Assembly (NCBI RefSeq): GCF_900100205.1
Contig: NZ_FNEQ01000007.1
Coordinates: 310,001 to 374,000 of the forward strand
Reading direction: 5' to 3'
DNA: 64,000 bases
Source of the DNA: Duganella sp. OV510
Lineage (GTDB): Bacteria > Pseudomonadota > Gammaproteobacteria > Burkholderiales > Burkholderiaceae_D
Below are positions 55,671-64,000 of this stretch, one piece after another. Numbering within the stretch: position 1 is the first letter of the stretch; each line of letters starts with the position of its first letter. The position numbers and the translations under genes were made by a program. The notes beneath the pieces were generated by a model. That model ran no database searches and was not told the DNA's origin. It saw only the letters and a list, made by a program, of their open reading frames with translations.

Positions 55671-56516
55671 TTAGCGGGCTATCCATGCCAGGATGTCGGC
55701 AAAGATCTGCTCGCGATTAAGCTCGTTGAAGTTTTCGTGGAAGTTCTGCGGATGGCGCTGATAGGTCAGCAGGTGCGCCGGCACCGATTTCAGCATCGCC
55801 TCGGCGGCATCTGCGTCGGCCAGCTTGTCGTCGCCAGCGACCACCGCGAATAGCGGCTGCGTCCACTGCGGCATGCGCGCCGCCAGTCCTTGCTGCGCCG
55901 CCGTCAGCTCGTTGCCGAAGCGGACCGTGATTTCGGTGGCGCGGATGCCGTCGCGCTCATCCTGGTAGTGACGTTCGGTGATGGCGCTGTCGTGCGTCAG
56001 CTGGTGGGTGAGCGGCGCCAGCGGCACCTTCATACGCGGCGCCAGCGCGCCCAGCACGCCGGCCAGCGCCAGCAGCAGCGGCGATACCTTGATCGCATTC
56101 ACGTAGTACGGCGACGACAGGATGAAGCCGTGCACCGCCGCCTCGCCGGCAAAGCTGCCCAGCGCCAGGTGGGTGGCGATCAGCGCGCCCATCGAGTGCC
56201 CCATCACATACACCGGCAGGCCGGGATACTGCTGCTTCACCCATTGCAGGAACAGGTGGCTATCATCAAGAAAAACGTGGAAGCCGGGTATGTCGACCCG
56301 GCGCGCATCCTGGTGGCCGCACAGGTCGTAGGCCACGGTGGCGATGCCGTGCTGGCGGAAATACAGCGCCGGCGTGACGTAGTCACCGCCGTGGGCCATG
56401 CCGCCGTGGATGGCCAGGATGACTGCGCGCGGCGCGGGTGGCTCCCACACGTGCACACGACGCGACACGCCCTGCCCTGCGCTGAATTGGCTAAGCCGGT
56501 CCTCGCCAAACCGCAT
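55671..56516 (-). CDS. Alpha/beta hydrolase, lysophospholipase (monoacylglycerol lipase) type
   Basis: 281 aa serine hydrolase. Oxyanion region AIHGGMAHGGDY, nucleophile elbow GHSMG (about 105-109), likely acid in VVAGDDKLADADA and catalytic His in HPQNFHENFNE. Lacks a signal peptide. The pattern matches lysophospholipase/monoglyceride lipase (PldB/Serine aminopeptidase S33) proteins. Convergent with the M56 gene; 7 nt downstream of the hypothetical gene, with which it probably forms a pair. Confidence 0.87.
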   Translation of the reverse strand: MRFGEDRLSQFSAGQGVSRRVHVWEPPAPRAVILAIHGGMAHGGDYVTPALYFRQHGIATVAYDLCGHQDARRVDIPGFHVFLDDSHLFLQWVKQQYPGLPVYVMGHSMGALIATHLALGSFAGEAAVHGFILSSPYYVNAIKVSPLLLALAGVLGALAPRMKVPLAPLTHQLTHDSAITERHYQDERDGIRATEITVRFGNELTAAQQGLAARMPQWTQPLFAVVAGDDKLADADAAEAMLKSVPAHLLTYQRHPQNFHENFNELNREQIFADILAWIAR

Positions 56517-56523
56517 CGCGTGC

Positions 56524-56895
56524 TTAGGCGGTGATGCTGAGATTGATGCCCATCTCGACCAGCATGGTCATGTCGGCCAGCGACAGGTCCAGCGTTGGCG
56601 AATCGGCACCCTGTTCGGTAGGGAAGGAAATGCGCAGCTCGGCGTCCACATCGGAACGCTCGAAGTGGATGCCGCGCGCGCGGCATTCACCCAGGTAAAA
56701 CCGTACCTGTTTGAGCAGCTCGGCCGGATTCGGCTCGGTGCCGATGGCCACGTAAAAGCCCGAATCGATGCGCACCCGGCCGTTCGGCTTGACGTCGCCT
56801 TTTTGCCAGTCGCCGTGCGGCTCGCTTGGCAGGCCGTCGCGGACGTCCGCCAGGCCTTCAGGGTCGCCGTGCACCTTCAATGTTGCGATATTCAT
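56524..56895 (-). CDS. Hypothetical protein, possibly DUF4279-like
   Basis: 123 aa soluble protein. Contains PHGDWQKGDVKPNGRVRIDS, FYVAIGTEPNPAELLKQVR and an end LDLSLADMTMLVEMGINLSI that recalls DUF4279 proteins, whose role is unknown. The match is by eye and weak. ATG at 56895; no neighbouring clue beyond tight linkage to the downstream hydrolase. Confidence 0.6.
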   Translation of the reverse strand: MNIATLKVHGDPEGLADVRDGLPSEPHGDWQKGDVKPNGRVRIDSGFYVAIGTEPNPAELLKQVRFYLGECRARGIHFERSDVDAELRISFPTEQGADSPTLDLSLADMTMLVEMGINLSITA

Positions 56896-56969
56896 GGTCT
56901 ACCTTATATGGTCTCCTACCTTTAAGAAGGTTACACCATAGAAATATCAAAGTCTAGCAAGATGGCCAA

Positions 56970-57635
56970 TTAAACAATGCCATAACGGCTGCGGTAGGCC
57001 GCCACCGCGTCCTTGTGCTGCGCCAGTTGCGGATCGGCACCGGCACCGTCGAGGAAACCGAACAGGTCGTCCAGGTTGCCGATCGAAATCACTGGAATGC
57101 CATACTTTTGCGTCACTTCCTGCACTGCCGACAATGCGGAGATCTGGCCATCCTTGCCGCCGCGCTCCATGCGGTCCAGCGCGATCAGCACGGCGCACGG
57201 TTCGGCGCCGGCGGCACGTATCATTTCAACGGATTCGCGCACCGAGGTGCCGGCCGAGATCACGTCGTCGATGATGACAACCTTGCCTTGCAATTTGGCG
57301 CCGACGATGGTGCCGCCTTCGCCGTGGTCCTTGGCTTCCTTGCGGTTGAAGGCGAACGAGGTGTTGCGGCCCTTGCCGGCCAGCGCTACCGCCGTCGCCG
57401 ACGCCAGCGTGATGCCCTTGTAGGCTGGACCGAACAGCATGTCAAATTGCACGCCAGAATCCAGCAGCGTTTGTGCGTAGAACTGTGCCACCTGCGCCAG
57501 CGTGGCGCCGTCATGGAACAGGCCGGCGTTGAAGAAGTACGGCGACTGGCGGCCCGCCTTGGTGGTGAATTCGCCAAAGCGCAACACACCGCTTTTGACC
57601 GAAAACGCAATAAATTCCTGACGTAAGTTTTCCAT
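56970..57635 (-). CDS. pyrE: Orotate phosphoribosyltransferase
   Basis: 221 aa, pyrimidine biosynthesis: orotate plus PRPP gives OMP. PRPP-binding motif VVIIDDVISAGTSVRES, and AYKGITLASATAVAL region and flexible loop FNRKEAKDHGEGG are present. Divergent from xth with a 76-nt gap, which contains a minus-strand TAAAAT (57668-57663). No attenuator of the E. coli kind was seen. Confidence 0.96.
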   Translation of the reverse strand: MENLRQEFIAFSVKSGVLRFGEFTTKAGRQSPYFFNAGLFHDGATLAQVAQFYAQTLLDSGVQFDMLFGPAYKGITLASATAVALAGKGRNTSFAFNRKEAKDHGEGGTIVGAKLQGKVVIIDDVISAGTSVRESVEMIRAAGAEPCAVLIALDRMERGGKDGQISALSAVQEVTQKYGIPVISIGNLDDLFGFLDGAGADPQLAQHKDAVAAYRSRYGIV

Positions 57636-57711
57636 GATGCCTCATTTCTTTAAAGTGCCGGTATTTTACCGCTACACTAGCGCATTCCGTTATTTCTGCA
57701 CCGAATCTTCT

Positions 57712-58482
57712 ATGCCAAAAATCATCTCCGCCAATCTGAACGGCATCCGTTCCGCTTCGTCCAAAGGCTTCTTCACCTGGCTGGCCAAGCAGGATGCCGA
57801 TTTCGTCTGTGTCCAGGAACTCAAGGCGCAAGCGCCTGACATGACGCCGGAATTCCTCAACCCGGGCGGCTACCATGGCCACTTCCACTACGCCGAGAAA
57901 AAAGGCTATTCCGGCACCGGCGTCTACAGCAAGCTGGAACCGGACCGCGTGGTAATCGGCTTCGGCTCGCCGGAGTTCGATGCCGAAGGCCGTTATGTGC
58001 GCTGCGATTTCGGCAATCTGACGGTGATCTCGGTCTACTGCCCGTCCGGTTCGTCCGGCCCGGAGCGCCAGGAAGCCAAGTTCCGCTTCATGGACCTGTT
58101 CATGGTGCACCTGCAACAGCTGCACGCCGAAGGCCGCGAAGTGGTCATTTGCGGCGACTGGAACATCGCCCACAAGGAAATCGACCTGAAGAACTGGAAG
58201 GGCAACAAGAAGAATTCCGGCTTCCTGCCGGAAGAACGCGCCTGGATGACGCGCATCTTCGACGAAGTCGGCTATGTCGACGTGCACCGCGGTCTCGATC
58301 CGCGCGAAGAGCAATACACCTGGTGGAGCAACCGTGGCCAGGCTTACGCCAAGAACGTCGGCTGGCGCATCGACTACCACGTGGCCACCCCTGGCATCGC
58401 CGCCAAGGCCACTACCGTCGCCGTCTACAAGGAAGAAAAGTTCTCCGACCACGCACCGCTGACCATCGAATACGGCGCCTGA
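57712..58482 (+). CDS. xth: Exodeoxyribonuclease III
   Basis: 256 aa AP endonuclease/3'-5' exonuclease of base excision repair. Family residues: ANLNGIRS (Asn), VQELKAQ (Glu metal ligand), GDWNIAHKEIDLKN (Asp and Asn), and SDHAPL (Asp-His pair). The start is ATG at 57712 (MPKIISANLN); the frame open upstream crosses the pyrE start and is rejected. Plus-strand TACACT at 57673-57678 may be the -10. Confidence 0.95.
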   Translation: MPKIISANLNGIRSASSKGFFTWLAKQDADFVCVQELKAQAPDMTPEFLNPGGYHGHFHYAEKKGYSGTGVYSKLEPDRVVIGFGSPEFDAEGRYVRCDFGNLTVISVYCPSGSSGPERQEAKFRFMDLFMVHLQQLHAEGREVVICGDWNIAHKEIDLKNWKGNKKNSGFLPEERAWMTRIFDEVGYVDVHRGLDPREEQYTWWSNRGQAYAKNVGWRIDYHVATPGIAAKATTVAVYKEEKFSDHAPLTIEYGA

Positions 58483-58490
58483 CGCCGATC

Positions 58491-58517
58491 CGGTCGGGCA
58501 CCGCCCGACCGTTGTTT
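58491..58517 (+). terminator. Terminator of xth
   Basis: CGGTCGGGC (58491-58499) and GCCCGACCG (58503-58511) form a 9-bp perfect stem with a 3-nt loop, followed by TTGTTT. Begins 9 nt after the xth stop. Confidence 0.85.
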
Positions 58518-58542
58518 CGCCGTCGCTTATAAGCTTAACTAA

Positions 58543-58572
58543 TTGGAAATGGTTGTGTTTCATTGTTATCAT
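58543..58572 (+). promoter_or_regulatory. Candidate promoter of the RTX/Ig gene
   Basis: TTGGAA (58543-58548) and TATCAT (58567-58572) are 18 bp apart; they match four and five of the six sigma-70 consensus bases. The transcript would start near 58579, 26 nt before the ATG. No clear Shine-Dalgarno sequence is visible. Confidence 0.45.
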
Positions 58573-58604
58573 GGGTGTTTCGCGCTGATAACTTCCTAAT
58601 CGCC

Positions 58605-60944
58605 ATGTCCGTCATCACTCCCAATCCCACTGCGTCGTTTGCACTGCAGTCGATCGCCTATTCCGGCAACATCGTCACGCTGCACTTCGACCGCGCGGTC
58701 AGCGCCAACAACGGCAATATCATTATCAGTGATGGCTTTGCGCAGACCTATATCGGTTCCAACGGCCTGTCGACCCGTATTGTCGGCGCCACCGATGTGC
58801 GCACGCTGGACGACAGCGATGCGCAAATCCAGTACCTCGGCCAGGACGTCGTCATCACCCTGAGCACGCCGCTGCGGACGGGCATCAACTACAGCGTCAC
58901 CATGCAGGCCGGCGCGGTCCAGGACAGCAGCCTGAACACCAATAGCGCCATCAGCTCGCCGAAGCTGTTCCCGTTCACCGCCAGCGGCACGCCAACCGCG
59001 CCGCCGGCCACGCCAAGCGCCGTGGTGACCGGCACGATCCATTTCACCGACACCGGCGTCAGCAACAGCGACTACATCACCGATGCGCTGGACCAGCAGG
59101 TCAGCGGCACTTACAGCGGCACGCTGGCCGCCAACCAGTTCATCCAGGTTTCGCTGGACAACGGCGCCAGCTGGCACAAGGCCACCACGGGCGCCGGCGG
59201 CACCTGGAGCTACCACGGCGCCATCGATACCGCCAACCTGCCCGGCGGCACCGACGGCACGCTGCTGGCGCGCGTCAGCAGCGTGGCCGGCGGTAGCAGC
59301 GCCACCGTCAGCCAGAAGTATGTGTATGGCGTCGCCTACACGCCGCCAATCGAGGCCTATATCAGCGAAGGCATCAGCTTTTCCAATGACAGCGGCAGCA
59401 GCGACATCGACCGCGTCACCAACATCGCCGGCCAGACCATCAGTGGCAGCTACAGCGGCACGCTGCACAACGGCCAGACCTTGCAGGTGTCGGTGGACGA
59501 CGGCCAGACCTGGCTGAACGCCAGCGCGGTAAATGGCAGCTGGCAGGTCAACGCCACGCTGCTGAGCGGCAACCATTACCTGCAAGCCCGCGTGACCGAC
59601 GGCAGCAGCAGCGGCACCGTCACCTACAGCGATTACCAGCTGATTACCAGCACCGTGTCGCTGGGCGGTCATGCGCTGGCCCTGGCCAGCGGCAGCGATA
59701 CCGGTATTTCCTCCACCGACGGCCTGACCAACCATCCGGCGACGGTGACGCTGAACGTGGCGGGTCTGCACGGCTTCCATGCCGGCGACACCATCGAGAT
59801 CATCGATGTCAGCAATGGTTCGGCGGTGGTCGGCAGTTATGTGATCCAGTCCGGCGACCTGTTTTACGGCGATGATTATTTCAGCGTCAACCAGTACAAC
59901 TCCGCGCCGCGCAGCACCGTAGACATCGATATCGATGGCACGCTGGGCGATGGTACGCATGCGCTACAGGCGCGCGTGGTGGATGTCGCCGGCAACACGG
60001 CGACCGCCAGCAGCGTGGCCAGCATCACGGTCGATACGCAAGGCTTCAGTAACGACACGCTGACCGGCAATCACTTCATCGAGACCCACACCAGCCTGAC
60101 CGGCACGCTCACCACCAACGCCACCATCTCGGACCAGATCGTGCAGATCACGCTCGATCATGGCGCCAACTGGCAGCAGGCGACACTGACGCCGACCGAT
60201 GCAACGCACGCCGGCTGGACTCTGGCGGGGCTGGACCTGGCGCATGCCGTTGAATATGGTGTGCGTCTGTCGGATGCGGCAGGCAACGTCACCGGCACCA
60301 CCTATTACCTGACTTCGCGCGAAGCCAGCTACGACCACCCCGAATACAACGACATCACCCTGTACGCCGGCGGCGGCATCGACTACATCACCGTCGGCGC
60401 GCGCGCCAGGGTGGATGGCGGCGGTGGCTACGGCGACCAGATCACCACCGGCGACGACGCCTTTGTGGTGGTGGGCAATGACAGCAAAGTCATCACCGGC
60501 AACGGCAGCAACTTTGTCAGCACCGGCTTCGGCGCCAACATCACCACCGGCAATGGCAACGACACCATCTACTGCAGCACAATCGATGGCGTCACCATCC
60601 GGGGCGGCCTGGGCAACGACAAGCTGACGGCCAACACGCAGGTCCAGTCCTTAACGCTGGGGAGCGCCAGCCTGAACGTGCAAGGTATCGAAGAACTCCA
60701 CTTCGGTTCCAGCTACGCCAACGATCTGACGATTCTCACTGGCACCAGCGTGCGCACCGCCAGCGATGCCGGCAAGATGACCATCACGGCTGAGTACAAT
60801 GGCTCGTTCATTCATCTGGGCGCGGAATGGCAGTCGGATGGCGTGCAGGGCGGCTACAAGGCCTATCACAGCAATGCCAGCGGCGGCGAGATCCTGCTGA
60901 TCGGCCAGAACATCACGGTCGATATCGCGCAGGCGTCGGCCTGA
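58605..60944 (+). CDS. Ig-like repeat protein with RTX-type C-terminus
   Basis: 779 aa, probably secreted. N-terminal SbsA-type Ig-like domain (about 8-125; FALQSIAYSGNIVTLHFDRA), a Pro/Thr linker, then at least four bacterial Ig-like repeats to about residue 590, two with SGTYSGTL/SGSYSGTL and VSLDNGASW/VSVDDGQTW. From about 600 to 690 is a parallel beta-roll with RTX-like nonapeptides (GNGNDTIY near 650, GGLGNDKL at 667-674). There is no Sec signal peptide, as expected for type I secretion, but no T1SS gene is in this window. ATG at 58605. Likely adhesin or surface protein; the ligand is unknown. Confidence 0.8.
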   Translation: MSVITPNPTASFALQSIAYSGNIVTLHFDRAVSANNGNIIISDGFAQTYIGSNGLSTRIVGATDVRTLDDSDAQIQYLGQDVVITLSTPLRTGINYSVTMQAGAVQDSSLNTNSAISSPKLFPFTASGTPTAPPATPSAVVTGTIHFTDTGVSNSDYITDALDQQVSGTYSGTLAANQFIQVSLDNGASWHKATTGAGGTWSYHGAIDTANLPGGTDGTLLARVSSVAGGSSATVSQKYVYGVAYTPPIEAYISEGISFSNDSGSSDIDRVTNIAGQTISGSYSGTLHNGQTLQVSVDDGQTWLNASAVNGSWQVNATLLSGNHYLQARVTDGSSSGTVTYSDYQLITSTVSLGGHALALASGSDTGISSTDGLTNHPATVTLNVAGLHGFHAGDTIEIIDVSNGSAVVGSYVIQSGDLFYGDDYFSVNQYNSAPRSTVDIDIDGTLGDGTHALQARVVDVAGNTATASSVASITVDTQGFSNDTLTGNHFIETHTSLTGTLTTNATISDQIVQITLDHGANWQQATLTPTDATHAGWTLAGLDLAHAVEYGVRLSDAAGNVTGTTYYLTSREASYDHPEYNDITLYAGGGIDYITVGARARVDGGGGYGDQITTGDDAFVVVGNDSKVITGNGSNFVSTGFGANITTGNGNDTIYCSTIDGVTIRGGLGNDKLTANTQVQSLTLGSASLNVQGIEELHFGSSYANDLTILTGTSVRTASDAGKMTITAEYNGSFIHLGAEWQSDGVQGGYKAYHSNASGGEILLIGQNITVDIAQASA

Positions 60945-60947
60945 CCG

Positions 60948-61850
60948 TTACAGCGTGCGGCGCGAGCGGAACTCGCGCCATTCGCCGCTGATCGGATCGA
61001 TGAAGCTGATGGCGCGCGCCAGCAGCTGCAAGGGCTGCGACACATCGTCCTGCTTGCACGGCAGCGCCACCGGATAGAAGGCATCGTTGACAATCGGGAT
61101 GCCGAGCGACGACAGATGCACGCGCAACTGGTGCTGGCGGCCGGTGTGCGGAAACAGGCGGTACAAGGTCAGCTCGCCGCGATGCTCGGCGACGTCGATC
61201 GCGGTTTCCGAATTCGGTTCGCCCTCCACTTCCTTCATCGTGAAGAACTTGTCGCCCTCCACCATGCGGCTGCGATAGGTAAACGGGAACTGCACATCGT
61301 GCAGGCGCGGCGCCAGCGCCTCGTACTCCTTGTCGATCACGCGCTTCTGGAACATCGACTGATAGATGCCACGGCTGGCCGCATTTCGCGAGAAGATCAC
61401 CACGCCGGCCGTCTCGCGGTCCAGCCGGTGGATTGGCGTCAGGTCCTCTTCGCCCAGCGTCTTCCGCAGGCGCACCAGCAGCGTCTCGTGCAGGAAACGG
61501 CCGGTAGGTATCACCGGCAGGAAGTGCGGCTTGTCGACCACCACCAGGTGCTCGTCCATGTGCAGGATCTCCTCCTTGAACGGAATCGGCGTCTCCGGCG
61601 CTTCCAGCTCGCGATAGTAGAAGATGCGCAGGCCGCGCTTGAAGCGGCTGGTCGGCAGCACCTGCCTGCCTTCGCCGTCCACCACGTCACCGCGCGCCAT
61701 GCGTTCACGCCACACGGCCTCCGGCACATCCGGAAAGCGCGCCACCAGGAACTGGATCATGTCCGGCCAGTCGCCCTCCGGCAGATACAGGAAGCTCGGC
61801 GCAACGCCGTCGCGCATGGGCAGCGGCGCACGGGAGATTGCAGACGACAT
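60948..61850 (-). CDS. RluA family pseudouridine synthase
   Basis: 300 aa. Catalytic domain motif IHRLDRETAGVVIFSR with the conserved Asp, plus PHTGRQHQLRVHLSSLG. No N-terminal S4 domain is evident, though about 85 residues precede the catalytic domain. Modifies uridine in rRNA or tRNA; the target base is not predictable. Stop lies 3 nt after the convergent RTX gene stop. One base separates it from the M48 gene, same direction. Confidence 0.9.
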   Translation of the reverse strand: MSSAISRAPLPMRDGVAPSFLYLPEGDWPDMIQFLVARFPDVPEAVWRERMARGDVVDGEGRQVLPTSRFKRGLRIFYYRELEAPETPIPFKEEILHMDEHLVVVDKPHFLPVIPTGRFLHETLLVRLRKTLGEEDLTPIHRLDRETAGVVIFSRNAASRGIYQSMFQKRVIDKEYEALAPRLHDVQFPFTYRSRMVEGDKFFTMKEVEGEPNSETAIDVAEHRGELTLYRLFPHTGRQHQLRVHLSSLGIPIVNDAFYPVALPCKQDDVSQPLQLLARAISFIDPISGEWREFRSRRTL

Positions 61851-61851
61851 A

Positions 61852-62727
61852 TCAGGACTTGGGCAGAGCGATCGAGTGGTACGCCGGCAGCTTGTTCGGA
61901 TCGAGTCCCTTGGCGCGCGCGTACACCGGCAGCACCAGATGCATATTGTCGTTCATTTCCTTGATGCGGTCCTTGCCGGCAGGGTGGGTCGACAGGAAGC
62001 TGATCGGCTGGTTCTTGTTGATCGCACCCATCTTCTGCCACAAGGCGATGCCGGCACGTGGATCGAAGCCCGCGCGCGCGGCCAGGTCCATGCCGACCAG
62101 GTCGGCCTCGGTTTCATCGGTGCGCGAGAAGCTCAGCGAGGCCACCCTGGCGGCGCCGCTGCCGACCGCGTCGCCGAGGCGCGGATCGAGGCCGAAGTAG
62201 GCTGCGCCAGCGGCGCCGGCCACGCGACCCAGCAACGATGTGACGTTGTTTTTGCCAGCCTGTTCGCGCGCGTGCTCGCGCAGCGCGTGGGCGATTTCGT
62301 GGCCCATCACCATCGCCACTTCATCGTCAGTCAGATTCAGCTTGGTCAGGATGCCGTTGTAGAAGGCGATGCGTCCGCCCGGCATGCAGAAGGCGTTGAC
62401 GGTGTCGGAGCGCAGCAGGTTGACCTGCCAGTCCCATTTGGCGGCGTCCGGATTCCAGCGAGAAGTGAACGGGATGATGCGCCTGGCGATGGCGCGCAGG
62501 CGTATCAGTTGCGGATTATTGTCGGTGGCGACGGCGTCCTTCTTGTGCGCCTCGGACAACATCTGGTTGTATTGCAGTTTCGATTGCTGGTCGAATTGTG
62601 CGGCGTCAGCGCCGGCCAGGCCGCGCATGCGCGACAGCTTGGACACCGGGATGCCATCATTCTGCGCCATGGCGCTGGCACTGAGCAGCAGCGCCAGCAC
62701 GACGGCTTTTAATTTAAGCTTTTTCAT
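61852..62727 (-). CDS. M48 family metalloprotease
   Basis: 291 aa. Signal peptide (KAVVLALLLSASAMA), zinc motif HEIAH at 143-147 and third ligand Glu205 in DETEAD. Resembles the periplasmic or outer-membrane-associated proteases LoiP/YcaL and related BepA-like proteins without TPR repeats; role in envelope protein quality control is inferred. The start overlaps the ampG stop by 14 nt. Confidence 0.9.
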   Translation of the reverse strand: MKKLKLKAVVLALLLSASAMAQNDGIPVSKLSRMRGLAGADAAQFDQQSKLQYNQMLSEAHKKDAVATDNNPQLIRLRAIARRIIPFTSRWNPDAAKWDWQVNLLRSDTVNAFCMPGGRIAFYNGILTKLNLTDDEVAMVMGHEIAHALREHAREQAGKNNVTSLLGRVAGAAGAAYFGLDPRLGDAVGSGAARVASLSFSRTDETEADLVGMDLAARAGFDPRAGIALWQKMGAINKNQPISFLSTHPAGKDRIKEMNDNMHLVLPVYARAKGLDPNKLPAYHSIALPKS

Positions 62728-63958
62728 GTCCGCTATTCCATGGAGCGATTTTAGGCAGCATCATCATCGCCGGGAAGGCAAGGATGAAGCATACGATAAA
62801 GAACCAGAACCACCCGGTTTCGGCCACAATATACCCTACCGACGAGTTGATGAATGTGCGCGGGACCGCAGCCAGGCTGGAAAACAGCGCATATTGCGTA
62901 GCGGTGTAACGTGGATCGGTAGCGCGCGACATGAAGGCCACCAGCGCTGCCGAGCCCAGTCCCAGGCTGGCGAAAGCCTCAAAGCCGAAGACGGCGCTCA
63001 ATAGCAGCTTGTCCGGCCCCACCTGCGCCAGCCAGGCAAAGCCAAGGATGGCGATTGCCTGCAACACGCCGAACACCCACAGCGCGCGGTTGATGCCCAG
63101 CTTGATCATCCAGATGCCGCCCACCGCGCCGCCGGCCAGGCTGGCCCACCAGCCGGTGGCATTGGCGGCCAGGCCGATGTCCTTGGTGGAGAAACCAATA
63201 TCGAGAAAGAACTTGGTCGACAGCGCGGTGGTCATGGTGTCGCCGATCTTGTACAGCAGGACGAAAGCAATGATGAACAGCGCCTGCTTCAAGCCGTCAC
63301 GCTGGACAAATTCGCGGAACGGCAGCACCACCGCCTCTTGCAGATTCTTTGGCGGTTCGCCATACACTTCCGGCTCTTTCGCCAGCAGTGTACACACCAG
63401 GCCGGGCAGCATGAAGGCCGCCACCGTCCAGAACACGATTTGCCACGGCTGGCTATCCGCCATCACCAGTCCCAGCGCGCTAGGAATCAGGCTGGCTGCC
63501 TTGTAGGCATTGACGATGATGGCCGCGCCCAGGCCCTGCTCTTCTTCCGCCAGGATCTCGCGGCGGTAAGCGTCGATCACCACGTCCTGGCTGGCCGACA
63601 GGAAGGCGATCAAAAACACCACCACGGCAATCATCGACAGTTCCAGCTTCGGATCGAGCATGCCCAGGCCGCCGATAAAGGCGAACAGCGCCAGCTGCGT
63701 CACCGCCATCCAGCCACGCCGGCGGCCGATTGGCAGCACGGTGTAGCGGTCCATCAACGGCGCCCACAGGAACTTGAAGGTGTAGGGGAACATGGCCAGG
63801 CCGAACAGGCCGAGCGCCTTGACATCCAGCCCGGCCTTGGCCAGCCATGCCTGCATCAGGTAGATCAGCGTGTACAGCGGCAGGCCGGAGCTGAAGCCCA
63901 GGAACAGGATGGAAACGGTGCGTCCGTTGAGATAGCTGTACCAGGGCCTGTCGCTCAT
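62714..63958 (-). CDS. ampG: AmpG family muropeptide permease
   Basis: 414 aa major facilitator with 12 membrane segments. Imports anhydro-muropeptides for cell-wall recycling; its flux also controls inducible AmpC in many species. Family regions: LGFSSGLPLYTL, FKFLWAPLMDRY, SASQDVVIDAYRREIL. Follows a probable metW end by 10 nt and leads the order metW-ampG-M48 usual in betaproteobacteria. Confidence 0.93.
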   Translation of the reverse strand: MSDRPWYSYLNGRTVSILFLGFSSGLPLYTLIYLMQAWLAKAGLDVKALGLFGLAMFPYTFKFLWAPLMDRYTVLPIGRRRGWMAVTQLALFAFIGGLGMLDPKLELSMIAVVVFLIAFLSASQDVVIDAYRREILAEEEQGLGAAIIVNAYKAASLIPSALGLVMADSQPWQIVFWTVAAFMLPGLVCTLLAKEPEVYGEPPKNLQEAVVLPFREFVQRDGLKQALFIIAFVLLYKIGDTMTTALSTKFFLDIGFSTKDIGLAANATGWWASLAGGAVGGIWMIKLGINRALWVFGVLQAIAILGFAWLAQVGPDKLLLSAVFGFEAFASLGLGSAALVAFMSRATDPRYTATQYALFSSLAAVPRTFINSSVGYIVAETGWFWFFIVCFILAFPAMMMLPKIAPWNSGHEKA

Positions 63959-63968
63959 TATTCAGCCA

Positions 63969-64000
63969 TTATTTTTTACGTAGTCGGAAGACGGCAAGAT
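63969..64000 (-). CDS. Probable MetW, last codons only
   Basis: Only the last nine codons and a TAA (63969-63971) are visible, reading LAVFRLRKK. MetW proteins end in a similar hydrophobic-basic stretch and metW normally precedes ampG. Another frame is also open to 63962, reading ILPSSDYVKNNG, and cannot be excluded. Call rests mainly on gene order. Confidence 0.4.
   Translation of the reverse strand, partial: LAVFRLRKK

Overview
The window is GC-rich chromosomal DNA of a betaproteobacterium, most likely an Oxalobacteraceae member (Duganella/Massilia/Janthinobacterium type). The basis is gene content and order: def-fmt divergent from a LysM gene-dprA-smg-topB, rsmB-DUF4390-ntrY-like kinase-regulator, a DUF3567 gene, mreB-mreC-mreD-mrdA-rodA divergent from gatCAB, and ampG beside what looks like the end of metW. 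It is almost entirely core genome. I see no rRNA, tRNA, CRISPR array, prophage or insertion sequence, and no gene-free stretch longer than 300 bases.

Layout. 1-1.9 kb: 5' end of rplM with a good promoter, an OsmC protein, coq7 and an unknown gene. 2-8.6 kb: two ABC exporters in tandem, the second with a 1194-residue permease fused to an M1 metallopeptidase; this block ends in a 39-bp perfect palindrome. 8.7-17.7 kb: a chemoreceptor, topB, smg, dprA, a LysM protein, then def-fmt. 17.7-21.3 kb: small accessory genes (MerR regulator with a divergent nitroreductase and a SoxR-type operator, two secreted proteins of unknown role, an HCCA-isomerase-like protein, a BrnT/BrnA toxin-antitoxin pair). 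21.5-33.3 kb: full-length cobalamin-dependent metH, an EAL/HDOD protein, a class II amidotransferase, DUF3567, a CobW-like protein without a P-loop, an NtrX-like regulator without the AAA+ domain, its NtrY-like kinase, DUF4390 and rsmB. 33.4-40 kb: a small coiled-coil membrane protein, argS, a SPOR protein, dsbA, an SDR, birA, coaX and a second SPOR-like protein. 40-49.2 kb, minus strand: mreB, mreC, mreD, mrdA, rodA, a second mrdA, and rlpA. 49.5-52.8 kb: gatCAB. 52.9-64 kb: an acyltransferase, a BlaI/BlaR1-TonB sensory pair, a lysophospholipase-like hydrolase, an unknown gene, pyrE, xth, an RTX/Ig-like surface protein, a pseudouridine synthase, an M48 protease, ampG and a scrap of probable metW.

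Themes. Cell-envelope growth dominates: the elongasome operon with two PBP2 copies around one RodA, RlpA and two further SPOR proteins, AmpG muropeptide recycling, DsbA and a BlaR1-like sensor. Translation is the second theme (def, fmt, argS, gatCAB, rsmB, rplM). The least explained parts are the permease-M1 fusion exporter, the tandem PBP2 arrangement, the P-loop-less CobW-like gene coupled to the response regulator, the orphan RTX/Ig protein and the long palindrome. None is proven to be a new system; each comes with a concrete test.
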